DNA from: an uncultured Flavobacteriaceae bacterium
GTDB taxonomy: Bacteria > Bacteroidota > Bacteroidia > Flavobacteriales > Flavobacteriaceae
Length of the DNA: 27,154 bases
Direction: 5' to 3'
NCBI GenBank assembly: GCA_913051755.1
Contig: CAJXBR010000011.1
Coordinates: 1 to 27,154 of the forward strand
The notes under the pieces were generated by a model, which was not told the DNA's origin, ran no database searches, and saw only the letters and a program-made list of their open reading frames with translations. The translations under genes were made by a program, and so were the position numbers. This document shows positions 7,556 through 15,935 of this stretch, piece by piece; the first letter of the stretch is position 1; each line of letters begins with the position of its first letter.

Positions 7556-8599
7556 TCAAGGTATTGCCATGCGTCCAGCACTAAGATCGCGACTTGCACC
7601 TGTTACACTCGACAACACATTGGTTTTGTTTTCATTGCGTAAAAGTCCCAAAAGTGCAAAGATCAATGCCTCTTTGTAATCAATGATCGTCTGGTCTGGG
7701 ATCTCCAAACGACAATTTATATGCTGCTTGATTTGATCGATTAGAAAATGATTATGAGTCCCACCACCAGTGACCAGACAGATTTTTGCCTTGCATGATG
7801 TCAGCGACATTCCGATTTGTAAGCCAATGTGTTTAGTGTAGGTGTGCAACACAGTTTCTGGATCAAAGTTTGAGAGCAAGGGTAGCAGCTGGGTTTCCGT
7901 AAACTCTCTTGCCAGAGATTTGGGTGGATTTAAGTTGTAATAATCAATCGCATTGAGCTTTTGCAACAATAATTTATCACATGAACCCTTTTGCGCCAGT
8001 TTCCCTCGGTCATCATAGTCATATCCTAATTGCTGGGCAAAATGGTTGAGGATGATGTTACAAGCAACAATATCATAAGCAATTCGATTTTTTTGCAAGG
8101 CAAAAGAAACATTGGCAAAACCACCCAGGTTTAAGCAGGCACCATAGCTGTGAAATAGGATGGCATCTCCCATAGGAACTAGAGGTGCTCCTTGCCCTCC
8201 CAACGCTACATCTTGACTTCTAAAGTCATATATGACCTTGATACCTGTTTGTTTGGCAATTTCTTCTCCACACCCAATTTGTTTGGTGATGCCTTGACTG
8301 GGTTTGTGAAAAATCGTGTGACCATGCGAGGCAATCAAATCAATGGGTGGTAGTGAAGATGTGTTGATGAAGGCTAAAATCTGCTCTGCTAAAAACACTC
8401 CAAATGCTTTGTCAAGGGTGTCGATTTCGTCAGAAGAAGTATAGAATGCATTTTCGAGTTTGGACTTCCATTTGTCAGTATAGGGGACAGTTTTTGACTC
8501 GAGTATTTGAAAATCTTTAGGATTGGACGAAAAGCGAACGCAACACAAATCAAGCCCATCCAAAGAAGTGCCACTCATCAGTCCAAGAACAACAGACAT
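7556..8599 (-). CDS. anmK: Anhydro-N-acetylmuramic acid kinase
   Basis: The enzyme hydrates and phosphorylates 1,6-anhydroMurNAc to MurNAc-6-phosphate during peptidoglycan recycling in the cytoplasm. I use the ATG at 8599 (347 residues) because the protein then opens with MSVVLGLMSGTSLDGLDL, the conserved phosphate-binding start. The frame extends upstream to 8701, but that would overlap rpe by about 100 bases. Other family motifs are SHGHTIFH (91-98), FRSQDVALGGQGAPL (126-140), LNLGGFANVS (156-165), the probable catalytic Asp176 in AYDIVACN, and VTGGGTHN (276-283). The gap to rpe is 4 bases, so they are co-transcribed. The length is slightly below the E. coli enzyme. Confidence 0.95.
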   Translation of the reverse strand: MSVVLGLMSGTSLDGLDLCCVRFSSNPKDFQILESKTVPYTDKWKSKLENAFYTSSDEIDTLDKAFGVFLAEQILAFINTSSLPPIDLIASHGHTIFHKPSQGITKQIGCGEEIAKQTGIKVIYDFRSQDVALGGQGAPLVPMGDAILFHSYGACLNLGGFANVSFALQKNRIAYDIVACNIILNHFAQQLGYDYDDRGKLAQKGSCDKLLLQKLNAIDYYNLNPPKSLAREFTETQLLPLLSNFDPETVLHTYTKHIGLQIGMSLTSCKAKICLVTGGGTHNHFLIDQIKQHINCRLEIPDQTIIDYKEALIFALLGLLRNENKTNVLSSVTGASRDLSAGRMAIP

Positions 8600-8603
8600 C
8601 TGT

Positions 8604-9269
8604 TTACGAATTGATCTGAGCAGACAGGCTTGCGATCGTTGATGAAGGGTCTGCAGCGGAAAAAACATAACTGCCAGCAACCAAAACATCAGCTCCTGCA
8701 TCTATCAATTGGGTGGCGTTTTGATCTGTCACACCCCCATCGATTTCGACGAGTGTCCTTGCATGATTGGCATCGATCAGTGCACGCAGTTCACTCACTT
8801 TTTGATAGGTAGCTTCTATAAATGATTGACCACCAAACCCCGGATTTACACTCATCAAACAAACCAAATCGATATCTGCAATTGTGTGTGATAAATCGGA
8901 AACAGGTGTATGAGGATTTAACGCCACACCAGATTTCATCCCCGCTGCTTTAATCGACTGTAAGCTTCTGTGTAAATGAGTACAAGCCTCAATGTGAACA
9001 GTGAGTACATCAGCTCCCAAATCGGCAAACGTTTGGATATAGCGATCAGGATCTACAATCATCAGATGAACATCAAGTGGTTTGCTTGTGTGTTTTGCCA
9101 TGGCTTTGATGACAGGCATACCAAAAGAGATATTTGGTACAAAAACACCATCCATCACATCTAGGTGAAACCAATCTGCGTCGCTGTGATTGACCATATC
9201 AACATCACGAGCTAGATTGCCAAAATCAGCTGCAAGCATTGAAGGCGCAACCAGTTTTTTATCACGCAT
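8604..9269 (-). CDS. rpe: Ribulose-phosphate 3-epimerase
   Basis: This 221-residue TIM-barrel enzyme interconverts ribulose-5-phosphate and xylulose-5-phosphate in the pentose phosphate pathway. The expected signature sites are visible: APSMLAADFGNL (8-19), FHLDVMDGVFVPNISFG (34-50) with metal ligands His35 and Asp37, DVHLM (66-70) with His68, MSVNPGFGGQSF (139-150) with the phosphate-binding glycines, and EIDGGV (175-180) with catalytic/metal Asp177. The length is normal for the family. The ATG is only 2 bases after the rpoD stop and the stop is 4 bases before anmK, so it is the middle gene of a transcript. Confidence 0.97.
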   Translation of the reverse strand: MRDKKLVAPSMLAADFGNLARDVDMVNHSDADWFHLDVMDGVFVPNISFGMPVIKAMAKHTSKPLDVHLMIVDPDRYIQTFADLGADVLTVHIEACTHLHRSLQSIKAAGMKSGVALNPHTPVSDLSHTIADIDLVCLMSVNPGFGGQSFIEATYQKVSELRALIDANHARTLVEIDGGVTDQNATQLIDAGADVLVAGSYVFSAADPSSTIASLSAQINS

Positions 9270-9271
9270 GA

Positions 9272-10135
9272 TTACCCGAGGTAGGTTTTCAGTATTTTGC
9301 TTCTAGACGTATGTTTTAGTCGACGAATTGCTTTCTCCTTGATTTGTCGAACACGTTCTCTAGTCAAGTCAAAGGTTTCTCCAATTTCTTCGAGAGTCAT
9401 AGGGTGTTGGTTGCCAAGTCCAAAATAAAGACGAACAACATCAGACTCTCTAGGTGTGAGTGTTTCTAGCGCACGGCTAATCTCTGTTCTCAACGATTCG
9501 TGTAGCAACTGACGATCAGGGTTTGGAGATTCTCCACTGCGAAGTACATCATATAAGTTGGAATCTTCACCTTCTACAAGTGGCGCATCCATAGATACAT
9601 GACGACCTGTATTTTTCATCGATTCCTTTACGTCAGAAACAGTCATGTCAAGCTCCTTTGCGATTTCCTCTGCAGAAGGCATACGCTCATGCGCTTGCTC
9701 GAGATATGCAAAAGTCTTATTGATTTTGTTTATCGAACCGATTTTATTAAGGGGTAAACGCACAATCCTGGACTGTTCAGCGAGAGCTTGTAGGATTGAC
9801 TGTCGAATCCACCAAACAGCATAAGAAATGAACTTAAAACCCCTAGTTTCGTCAAATCGTTTTGCAGCTTTGATAAGCCCTAAGTTACCTTCGTTAATCA
9901 AGTCTGGAAGTGTGAGACCTTGGTTTTGATATTGCTTTGCCACAGAAACCACAAATCGAAGGTTTGCTTTTGTCAATTTCTCGAGGGCAATTTGATCGCC
10001 AGCTTTGATTCGCTGTGCGAGCTCGACTTCCTGCTCAGCTGTAATCAAATCAACCTTTCCGATTTCTTGCAGATACTTGTCGAGTGAAGCAGTTTCCCTG
10101 TTGGTAACCTGCTTGGTAATTTTTAGTTGTCTCAT
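9272..10135 (-). CDS. rpoD: Primary sigma factor of RNA polymerase (sigma-70 family)
   Basis: The 287-residue protein directs RNA polymerase to housekeeping promoters. Region 1.2 is at about 15-45 and region 2 at about 56-126, including [17 protein letters not shown] (78-94) and [11 protein letters not shown] (104-114) for core binding, -10 recognition and melting. Region 3 follows from about 136. Region 4, at about 218-280, has the helix-turn-helix [19 protein letters not shown] (247-265). The long N-terminal region 1.1 of proteobacterial RpoD is absent, which is normal for Bacteroidota primary sigma factors; these recognise TTG/TAnnTTTG promoters, many of which can be found in this window. 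The gap upstream is only 56 bases and no exact TAnnTTTG is seen there. rpe and anmK follow directly. Confidence 0.96.
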   Translation of the reverse strand: MRQLKITKQVTNRETASLDKYLQEIGKVDLITAEQEVELAQRIKAGDQIALEKLTKANLRFVVSVAKQYQNQGLTLPDLINEGNLGLIKAAKRFDETRGFKFISYAVWWIRQSILQALAEQSRIVRLPLNKIGSINKINKTFAYLEQAHERMPSAEEIAKELDMTVSDVKESMKNTGRHVSMDAPLVEGEDSNLYDVLRSGESPNPDRQLLHESLRTEISRALETLTPRESDVVRLYFGLGNQHPMTLEEIGETFDLTRERVRQIKEKAIRRLKHTSRSKILKTYLG

Positions 10136-10191
10136 CTAACTTGTTTTTACACTTGTTATACGTTAAGATGATGCAAAAGGTTACAAAAAAA

Positions 10192-12324
10192 TTATTTTTC
10201 TAGGTGAAGTAAAAAAGAATAGGAAAGAGCCACCTCTTTGTATCGCTTGAACCTACCTGAAGCGCCTCCATGACCAACCTCCATATTGCAATCCATCAAC
10301 AATAAATTATCGTCCGTTTTTTTGTCTCTCAATTTGGCAATCCACTTTGCAGGCTCCCAGTATTGGACCTGACTATCCCAATAGCCAGTGGTGATCAATA
10401 GATGAGGGTAGTTCTTTTCTTCGACATTGTCATAAGGGGAGTACGACTTGATATAGTCGTAGTATTCTTTGTTTTTTGGATTTCCCCATTCGTCAAACTC
10501 AAAAGTGGTCAAGGGTATGGTTTCATCGAGCATGGTCGAAACAACATCGACAAAAGGCACTGCAGCAATCGCACCATTGAACAGGTCCGGCGCCATGTTG
10601 ATCACAGCTCCAATCAGCAAACCACCTGCACTGCCACCTTGGGCATACAAGTGATCAGTGGAGGCGTAACCAATCTGTACCAAATGATTCCCAACATCTA
10701 TAAAGTCATAAAATGTATTTTTCTTTTTTAAGAGTTTTCCATCCTCGTACCACGAGCGACCTAGATTTTGTCCTCCACGAATATGTGCAATGGCAAAGGC
10801 AAAACCACGATCAAGCAGACTCAATCGTGCCGAGCTAAACCAAGGGTCTATGGTATTTCCATAAGATCCATAGCCATAGAGGAGGAGTGGCTCATCACCC
10901 GATTTTTCAAAGTCTTTGTGATAGACCAAAGACACAGGGATATTTGTCGATCCGTCTCTGCTGGGAACCATGATGCGCTCGGAAAGGTAGTTTTGCGAAT
11001 CGAATGTCCCTCCCAACACTTCATCCTGTTTTTTGAGTGTCTTCTTTTTGGTGTTTAGATCATAATCATATATCGATGTTGGAGTTGTTAATGAACTATA
11101 TCCAAAGCGGAGTTGTGTTGAATTGAACTCTGGATTTGCTGAAATCCAAGCAGCATAGGTAGGATCATCAAACGAAATATAATGTTCATTATTATTGTCC
11201 CATGTCATGATCCGAAGGCGCGAAAGACCATTGTGTCGTTCGTTGACAACAAGATGGGATTTAAAAATTTCTATGTCTTCCAACAACACATCCTCTCGAT
11301 GGGGGATCAGTTCTGCCCAATTTGATTTTTGTGGGCGATCAACAGGTGTTTTCATCAAGCGAAAGTTTTTGGCTTGATCGTTTGTAATGATATAAAAATA
11401 GTCTTTGTAATGATCGACAAAGTACTCTAGATTTTTATCACGTGGGTGAACCACTTGCCATTTGCCATCAGGGGTATTGGCATCCAAAAATCGATATTCT
11501 GTTGATAGCGTTTGACTCGCACCAATCATCAAGTATTGACGTGACTTTGTCTTTGAGATCCAGCATGAAAAAGTTTCATCTGTTTCTTCATAAACGAGTT
11601 CATCATCACTTGTATCTGTACCCAATCGGTGTTTAAAAATTTGATATGCACGAAGAGTTTGAGGGTCTTTTTTGACATAAAAAACAGTTTGATTGTCATT
11701 GGCCCAAGTGGTGCCACCAGTGGTATTTTCGATTTTATCTGAAAGGATTTCACCTGTTTCCAAATTTTTGAAATACAAGGTATATTCCCTTCTCGAAACA
11801 GTATCAACTGCGTAGGCAAGGATTTTGTTGTTTTCACTCACACTGCGTCCACCAATGGCATAATAGGCATATCCTTCAGCCATAGTTGGCACATCGAGTA
11901 TCACTTCTTCATTGGCGTTATCTTCAGCTTTTTCTCGACAATAGTAGGGGTAGTCTTGTCCTTTTTCAAAACGAGTGTAGTAGGTGTAGCCATTCACTGT
12001 GACAGGCACAGATGAATCATCTTGTTTGATTCGCCCAATGATTTCGTCGTAGATCGTTTTTTGGAGTTTTTCTGTTGGTTTCATCACATGCTTGCGATAG
12101 TCATTTTCTGCATTTAGATAGTCCAACACATCTTGTGTTTGTTGATCGGGTTGTTCGGCTTCTTTTTGCTCGTCGCTTAGGCGCATCCAAAAGTAATTGT
12201 CGATGCGTTGATCGTCGTGAATTTCTAGAACTTTTTTTACTTTTTTCGGTACAGGCGCTTCTTGCATTTCGGATGAGCATTGAATCGTTAGGAAGGCAAA
12301 TATAAATAGAGCGATTTTTTTCAT
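10192..12324 (-). CDS. Prolyl oligopeptidase family lipoprotein (S9A, protease II-like)
   Basis: This 710-residue serine peptidase should cleave small peptides after proline or basic residues. It begins with a lipoprotein signal, MKKIALFIFAFLTIQC, lipidated at Cys16, so it is likely anchored in the envelope. The N-terminal propeller covers roughly 25-440 and the alpha/beta-hydrolase domain 445-710. The catalytic triad can be placed: Ser565 in GGSAGG (563-568), Asp650 in TTGYWD, and His685 in EVGHGGASG. The GYGSYG (484-489) and RGGQNLGRSWYEDG (516-529) blocks are typical of the oligopeptidase B/PtrB branch. The gene follows the pnp terminator. A near match to the -7 box (TTAAAATTTG) lies immediately before the ATG, so a very short leader is possible. 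The exact specificity is not readable. Confidence 0.92.
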   Translation of the reverse strand: MKKIALFIFAFLTIQCSSEMQEAPVPKKVKKVLEIHDDQRIDNYFWMRLSDEQKEAEQPDQQTQDVLDYLNAENDYRKHVMKPTEKLQKTIYDEIIGRIKQDDSSVPVTVNGYTYYTRFEKGQDYPYYCREKAEDNANEEVILDVPTMAEGYAYYAIGGRSVSENNKILAYAVDTVSRREYTLYFKNLETGEILSDKIENTTGGTTWANDNQTVFYVKKDPQTLRAYQIFKHRLGTDTSDDELVYEETDETFSCWISKTKSRQYLMIGASQTLSTEYRFLDANTPDGKWQVVHPRDKNLEYFVDHYKDYFYIITNDQAKNFRLMKTPVDRPQKSNWAELIPHREDVLLEDIEIFKSHLVVNERHNGLSRLRIMTWDNNNEHYISFDDPTYAAWISANPEFNSTQLRFGYSSLTTPTSIYDYDLNTKKKTLKKQDEVLGGTFDSQNYLSERIMVPSRDGSTNIPVSLVYHKDFEKSGDEPLLLYGYGSYGNTIDPWFSSARLSLLDRGFAFAIAHIRGGQNLGRSWYEDGKLLKKKNTFYDFIDVGNHLVQIGYASTDHLYAQGGSAGGLLIGAVINMAPDLFNGAIAAVPFVDVVSTMLDETIPLTTFEFDEWGNPKNKEYYDYIKSYSPYDNVEEKNYPHLLITTGYWDSQVQYWEPAKWIAKLRDKKTDDNLLLMDCNMEVGHGGASGRFKRYKEVALSYSFLLHLEK

Positions 12325-12370
12325 GGCACAAATTTTAAACTTTAATAAAAAATGAGATGAGCAAGGTACT

Positions 12371-12396
12371 TAAAACCCCCAAAAAGGGGGTTTTTA
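12371..12396 (-). terminator. Intrinsic terminator after pnp
   Basis: AAAACCCCC (12372-12380), a 5-base A loop, then GGGGGTTTT (12386-12394) form a 9-base-pair hairpin flanked by A and T tracts. It lies just past the pnp stop at 12400. Being symmetric it could work on either strand, but only minus-strand genes flank it, so it serves the rpsO-pnp operon. Confidence 0.88.
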
Positions 12397-12399
12397 AAA

Positions 12400-14601
12400 T
12401 TATCTCCTGTTGCGATTGTCGCGACCGCCTCTACGATCTCGATTTCCACCACCTCCCTTTCTCGGAGGACGCTCGATATAACCCTCAGGCTTTTCAAGCA
12501 GTGCCTTTAATGACACTTTATCCTTTCTGGTACGTGGGTCAAAGCCTAAGTATTTCACCTCAAATTCATCTCCAACATTCACCACGTCTGTAACAGCGTT
12601 TGTGCGCTGCCAAGCCATTTCGCTAATGTGCAAAAGAACTTCATTGCCAGGCGCTTCTAAATACTCAACCACAGCACCAAATTCTAGAATCTTAATTGCC
12701 TTTACCTTATAAACCTCATCTTTTTCAGGCTTAAAGGTCAGCGCATCAATCTTCGCAAGTACCTGATCGATACCCTCTTGATCGGTTCCTAGAATTTCAA
12801 CAATTCCCTCTTGTGTATCAGGGTCTTCATTGATCACGATGGTCGTGCTTGTTTCACGCTGAAGATTTTGAATCTCCTTACCACCTGGGCCAATAAATGG
12901 TCCAATATACTCGTTCGGAATTCTACAACTGATCATCTTAGGTGCATGCGGCTTAATCGTTTCTGCTGGCACCTCAATCGTATCTGTCAGTTTTTCAAGG
13001 ATGTGTAGTCGACCCTCACGCGCTTGTTCTAGAGCTTGTATCAAAATTTCATATGACAACCCTTTGATTTTAATATCCATCTGACAAGCAGTAATTCCCT
13101 TGTCTGTTCCTGTGACTTTAAAGTCCATATCACCAAGGTGATCCTCGTCTCCCAAGATATCTGAAAGAACAGCAAAACGATCGCCATCAGAGATTAAACC
13201 CATCGCAATCCCAGAAACAGGACTTGTGATTTGAACACCAGCGTCCATCAATGCCATCGTCCCGGCACATACTGTCGCCATGGAAGATGAACCATTTGAC
13301 TCAAGGACCTCAGACACCACACGCACCGTATATGGCGAGTCTTCTGGCATCACCATCTTAAGTGCACGTTGCGCAAGATTACCATGCCCAACTTCACGTC
13401 TAGATGTTCCACGTAATGGTCGTGCTTCACCTGTACAAAATGGTGGGAAGTTGTAGTGTAAATAAAAGGTTTCTTCCCCTTGATTCGATGGAGAATCAAT
13501 GATGTTTGCCTCTCTTGAAGTTCCTAGCGTTACTGTTGCCAGTGCTTGTGTCTCTCCACGTGTGAATATAGACGACCCATGCGTAGAGGGCAAATAATCG
13601 ACCTCACACCAAATCGGACGAATATCGGTCGTTTCACGACCATCAAGGCGAATGCCTTCAGCTAAAACGAGTTCACGTACAGCTTCCTTTTGTGTTTTAC
13701 TAAAGTATTTGGAAATCAATTTTCCATGCTCTTCTTGCTCCTCGTCTGAAAATTCAGCCAATAAAGCTTCTTTTAGTTCAGAGAACTTTTCGCCACGGTT
13801 TTTCTTCGAAAGTCCTTGCTTGGCAATGTCATAACACGTTTGATAGCTAAATGCATGAACTTTATTCTCTACAGCTTCATCATGATTCTCTTCTTCGTAG
13901 GTACGTGTTTCTTTTTTACCTACAGCCGCAACCAAGCGAACTTGCGCTTCGATTTGTTTTTTGATGGCTTCATGACCAAAACGGATGGCATCTGACATAC
14001 ACTGCTCAGAAACTTCATCAAATTCTCCCTCAACCATGGCTACAGAGTCTGCACTTGCACCAATCATAATATCAATATCTGACTCTTGCAATTGCTCACG
14101 ACTCGGGTTGACGACAAAATCTCCGTCAATTCTAGCCACTCGAACCTCCGAAATCGGATATTCAAATGGGATGTCTGACAACTGAATCACAGTCGATGCA
14201 GCCAATCCAGCCAACGCATCTGGCATTACATTTTCATCATGCGACATCAATTGTAGCATGACTTGCGTTTCTGCGTGATAGTCTTTTGGGAACAATGGTC
14301 GCAAAACGCGATCCACCAATCTCATGGTTAAAATTTCCTCGTTGCTTGGACGTGCTTCTCTCTTAAAAAAGCCACCTGGAAAACGCCCAGCAGCAGCAAA
14401 TTTTTCTCTGTAATCAACAGTCAATGGTAGAAAATCTACATCTGAAGCTTGTCTTGCTGAAACGACTGTGGCAAGTAGCATGGCGTTGCCCATGCGAATG
14501 ACTGCAGAACCGTCTGCTTGTTTGGCCAGCTTACCAGTTTCTATGGTAATTGTACGACCATCTCCTAAGTCAATGGACTCAGTATATACTTTTGGTATCA
14601 T
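12400..14601 (-). CDS. pnp: Polynucleotide phosphorylase
   Basis: The 733-residue enzyme degrades RNA 3' to 5' using phosphate and can add tails in reverse. Two RNase PH domains cover about 10-210 and 310-540, with the helical linker in between. The active-site segment [18 protein letters not shown] carries the conserved acidic residues of the second core. A KH domain (about 555-615) shows [13 protein letters not shown] with its GxxG loop. An S1 domain (about 620-695) follows, and then an Arg/Gly-rich basic tail, probably for RNA binding. The gene follows rpsO by 76 bases, the classic rpsO-pnp order, and ends at a strong hairpin terminator. The AT-rich leader before the ATG lacks a Shine-Dalgarno, as is usual in this phylum. 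Confidence 0.98.
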   Translation of the reverse strand: MIPKVYTESIDLGDGRTITIETGKLAKQADGSAVIRMGNAMLLATVVSARQASDVDFLPLTVDYREKFAAAGRFPGGFFKREARPSNEEILTMRLVDRVLRPLFPKDYHAETQVMLQLMSHDENVMPDALAGLAASTVIQLSDIPFEYPISEVRVARIDGDFVVNPSREQLQESDIDIMIGASADSVAMVEGEFDEVSEQCMSDAIRFGHEAIKKQIEAQVRLVAAVGKKETRTYEEENHDEAVENKVHAFSYQTCYDIAKQGLSKKNRGEKFSELKEALLAEFSDEEQEEHGKLISKYFSKTQKEAVRELVLAEGIRLDGRETTDIRPIWCEVDYLPSTHGSSIFTRGETQALATVTLGTSREANIIDSPSNQGEETFYLHYNFPPFCTGEARPLRGTSRREVGHGNLAQRALKMVMPEDSPYTVRVVSEVLESNGSSSMATVCAGTMALMDAGVQITSPVSGIAMGLISDGDRFAVLSDILGDEDHLGDMDFKVTGTDKGITACQMDIKIKGLSYEILIQALEQAREGRLHILEKLTDTIEVPAETIKPHAPKMISCRIPNEYIGPFIGPGGKEIQNLQRETSTTIVINEDPDTQEGIVEILGTDQEGIDQVLAKIDALTFKPEKDEVYKVKAIKILEFGAVVEYLEAPGNEVLLHISEMAWQRTNAVTDVVNVGDEFEVKYLGFDPRTRKDKVSLKALLEKPEGYIERPPRKGGGGNRDRRGGRDNRNRR

Positions 14602-14677
14602 ATCTTTTCATTTTATATGTGAACGTTTGTTGTGTTGCGTTCGTAGTCACCAATGAAAAACTATGATGCTTTTAATG

Positions 14678-14947
14678 TTATTTACGGATGTTGAGTTCTT
14701 TGATTAACTCTCTGTATTTATTGATATCCTTTTTCTTCAAATAATCGAGAAGACTTCTTCGTTTACCGACGAGCTTTACAAGAGATCTTTCGGTATTAAA
14801 GTCTTTGTGATTTGTTTTAAGGTGATTGGATAAATGATTGATCCGATGCGTAAAGAGTGCGATTTGGCCTTCAGTCGATCCAGTATTTGTTTCTGAAGAA
14901 CCGTATTTCTTAAAAATCTCTTTCTTTTTTTTTGTTGTTAAATACAT
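14678..14947 (-). CDS. rpsO: Small ribosomal subunit protein S15 (uS15)
   Basis: This 89-residue primary 16S rRNA-binding protein organises the platform of the 30S subunit. The sequence matches the family throughout: the GSSETNTGSTEGQIALFT stretch (16-33), HRINHLSNHLKTNHKDF (34-50), and the RNA-binding KLVGKRRSLLDYLKKKD segment (58-74). The length is exactly typical. It leads the rpsO-pnp operon. A -7 promoter box at 15003-15010 and a hairpin at 14980-14998 lie in its short leader. The hairpin is a candidate for autoregulation by S15, which is known in several bacteria with unrelated structures. Confidence 0.98.
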   Translation of the reverse strand: MYLTTKKKKEIFKKYGSSETNTGSTEGQIALFTHRINHLSNHLKTNHKDFNTERSLVKLVGKRRSLLDYLKKKDINKYRELIKELNIRK

Positions 14948-14979
14948 GCCAATATTATTGTAAATAATTATTATGTAAG

Positions 14980-14998
14980 CTCAAGATCTTTTCTTGAG
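14980..14998 (-). promoter_or_regulatory. Hairpin at the 5' end of the rpsO-pnp mRNA
   Basis: CTCAAGA (14980-14986) and TCTTGAG (14992-14998) form a perfect 7-base-pair stem with a 5-base loop. The predicted transcription start lies at about 14996-14998, so the transcript would begin with this hairpin, 32 bases before the rpsO ATG. It may protect the 5' end or act as an S15-binding control element; neither is proven. Confidence 0.5.
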
Positions 14999-15002
14999 GG
15001 TG

Positions 15003-15010
15003 CAAATGTA
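15003..15010 (-). promoter_or_regulatory. -7 promoter box of rpsO-pnp
   Basis: The minus strand reads TACATTTG, an exact TAnnTTTG, 55 bases before the rpsO ATG and just upstream of the accD stop at 15030. No exact TTG was found at the normal -33 distance; CTTTAG lies near that region. Confidence 0.55.
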
Positions 15011-15029
15011 GGGATTTAATACTAAAGAG

Positions 15030-15890
15030 CTATGATTTACTTATTGTTCGGTTGAGAACCAAGTCTAAGTAAAGATTTACCTTCTTTTTTAAATCTTTGC
15101 GATGGGTGATAAAATCTAAAAATCCATGCTCCAAAACAAACTCACTGGTCTGAAAACCTTCTGGCAAATCCTGCCCTGTTGTATCCTTTACCACTCGAGG
15201 TCCTGCAAAGCCAATCAAAGCGCCTGGTTCAGCGATATTAATGTCGCCAAGCATCGCAAATGAGGCAGTGGTTCCACCAGTTGTTGGGTCTGTACACAAA
15301 GAGATGTAAGGAATTTTAGTGTCAGCCAACTGCGCTAATTTTGCCGATGTTTTTGCCATTTGCATCAATGAAAGAGCTGCTTCCATCATTCTGGCACCAC
15401 CAGATTTCGAAATCACAAGAAGAGGAATTTTTTTCTGCAATGCATAGTCTGCAGCACGATAAATTTTTTCTCCAACGACCGATCCCATCGATCCCCCAAT
15501 AAAAGTAAAGTCCATACAGGCTACAACAAGCTGATTCCCGTTTGACTTGCCAACAGCAGTACGAACAGCGTCGTTTAGCTTTGTTTTTTTCTGTGCACTC
15601 GAAAGGCGATCCTTATATTTTTTGGAATCTTCAAAATTGAGTGGATCTTTTGAAGACATTTTTTTATTTATTTCTGTAAACTTGCCGTCATCAAAAAGAA
15701 TGTCAAAGTAAATCTGACTACCAACTCGAACGTGATAGCCGTCTTCTGGCGAAACATAAAAATTTTCAGCCAGCTCTTCAGTGTCAATAATTTTTCCAGT
15801 AGGGGATTTATACCAAAGACCCTGCGGCGTATCTTTTTTATCTTGGGTACTTGTGCGTATCCCTTTTGTTGTTCGCTTAAACCAAGACAT
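15030..15890 (-). CDS. accD: Acetyl-CoA carboxylase carboxyltransferase subunit beta
   Basis: The 286-residue subunit pairs with AccA to transfer the carboxyl group from carboxybiotin to acetyl-CoA, the first committed step of fatty acid synthesis. The crotonase-like carboxyltransferase core is clear: [18 protein letters not shown] (125-142), SGGARMMEA (163-171), [16 protein letters not shown] (201-216) and [13 protein letters not shown] (222-234). The N-terminus aligns with other AccD proteins (MSWFKR, GLWYK), but the four cysteines of the zinc ribbon known from E. coli AccD are missing: the segments read KSPTGK and VSPEDGYH instead. Nothing suggests a broken gene. A full promoter lies inside the end of fbaA upstream. 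Confidence 0.96.
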   Translation of the reverse strand: MSWFKRTTKGIRTSTQDKKDTPQGLWYKSPTGKIIDTEELAENFYVSPEDGYHVRVGSQIYFDILFDDGKFTEINKKMSSKDPLNFEDSKKYKDRLSSAQKKTKLNDAVRTAVGKSNGNQLVVACMDFTFIGGSMGSVVGEKIYRAADYALQKKIPLLVISKSGGARMMEAALSLMQMAKTSAKLAQLADTKIPYISLCTDPTTGGTTASFAMLGDINIAEPGALIGFAGPRVVKDTTGQDLPEGFQTSEFVLEHGFLDFITHRKDLKKKVNLYLDLVLNRTISKS

Positions 15891-15906
15891 ATGGTTTTAT
15901 TTTAAT

Positions 15907-15935
15907 CAAATATATAAAACCAATTGATACTACAA
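15907..15935 (-). promoter_or_regulatory. Promoter of accD
   Basis: The minus strand shows TTG at 15935-15933, an 18-base spacer, and TATATTTG at 15914-15907, a full match to TTG-N17-23-TAnnTTTG. The predicted start near 15902 leaves a leader of about 12 bases. The -33 element lies in the last codons of fbaA. Confidence 0.65.

Noticed and set aside
8600..8701. N-terminal extension of the anmK reading frame
   Set aside because: It would overlap rpe coding sequence by about 100 bases, and the conserved kinase start MSVVLGLMSGTS begins at 8599.
13652..13834. Open frames on the strand opposite pnp
   Set aside because: They are shadows of a long conserved gene and show no recognisable protein features; the same holds for other opposite-strand frames inside tamL, fbaA, rpe and the oligopeptidase.
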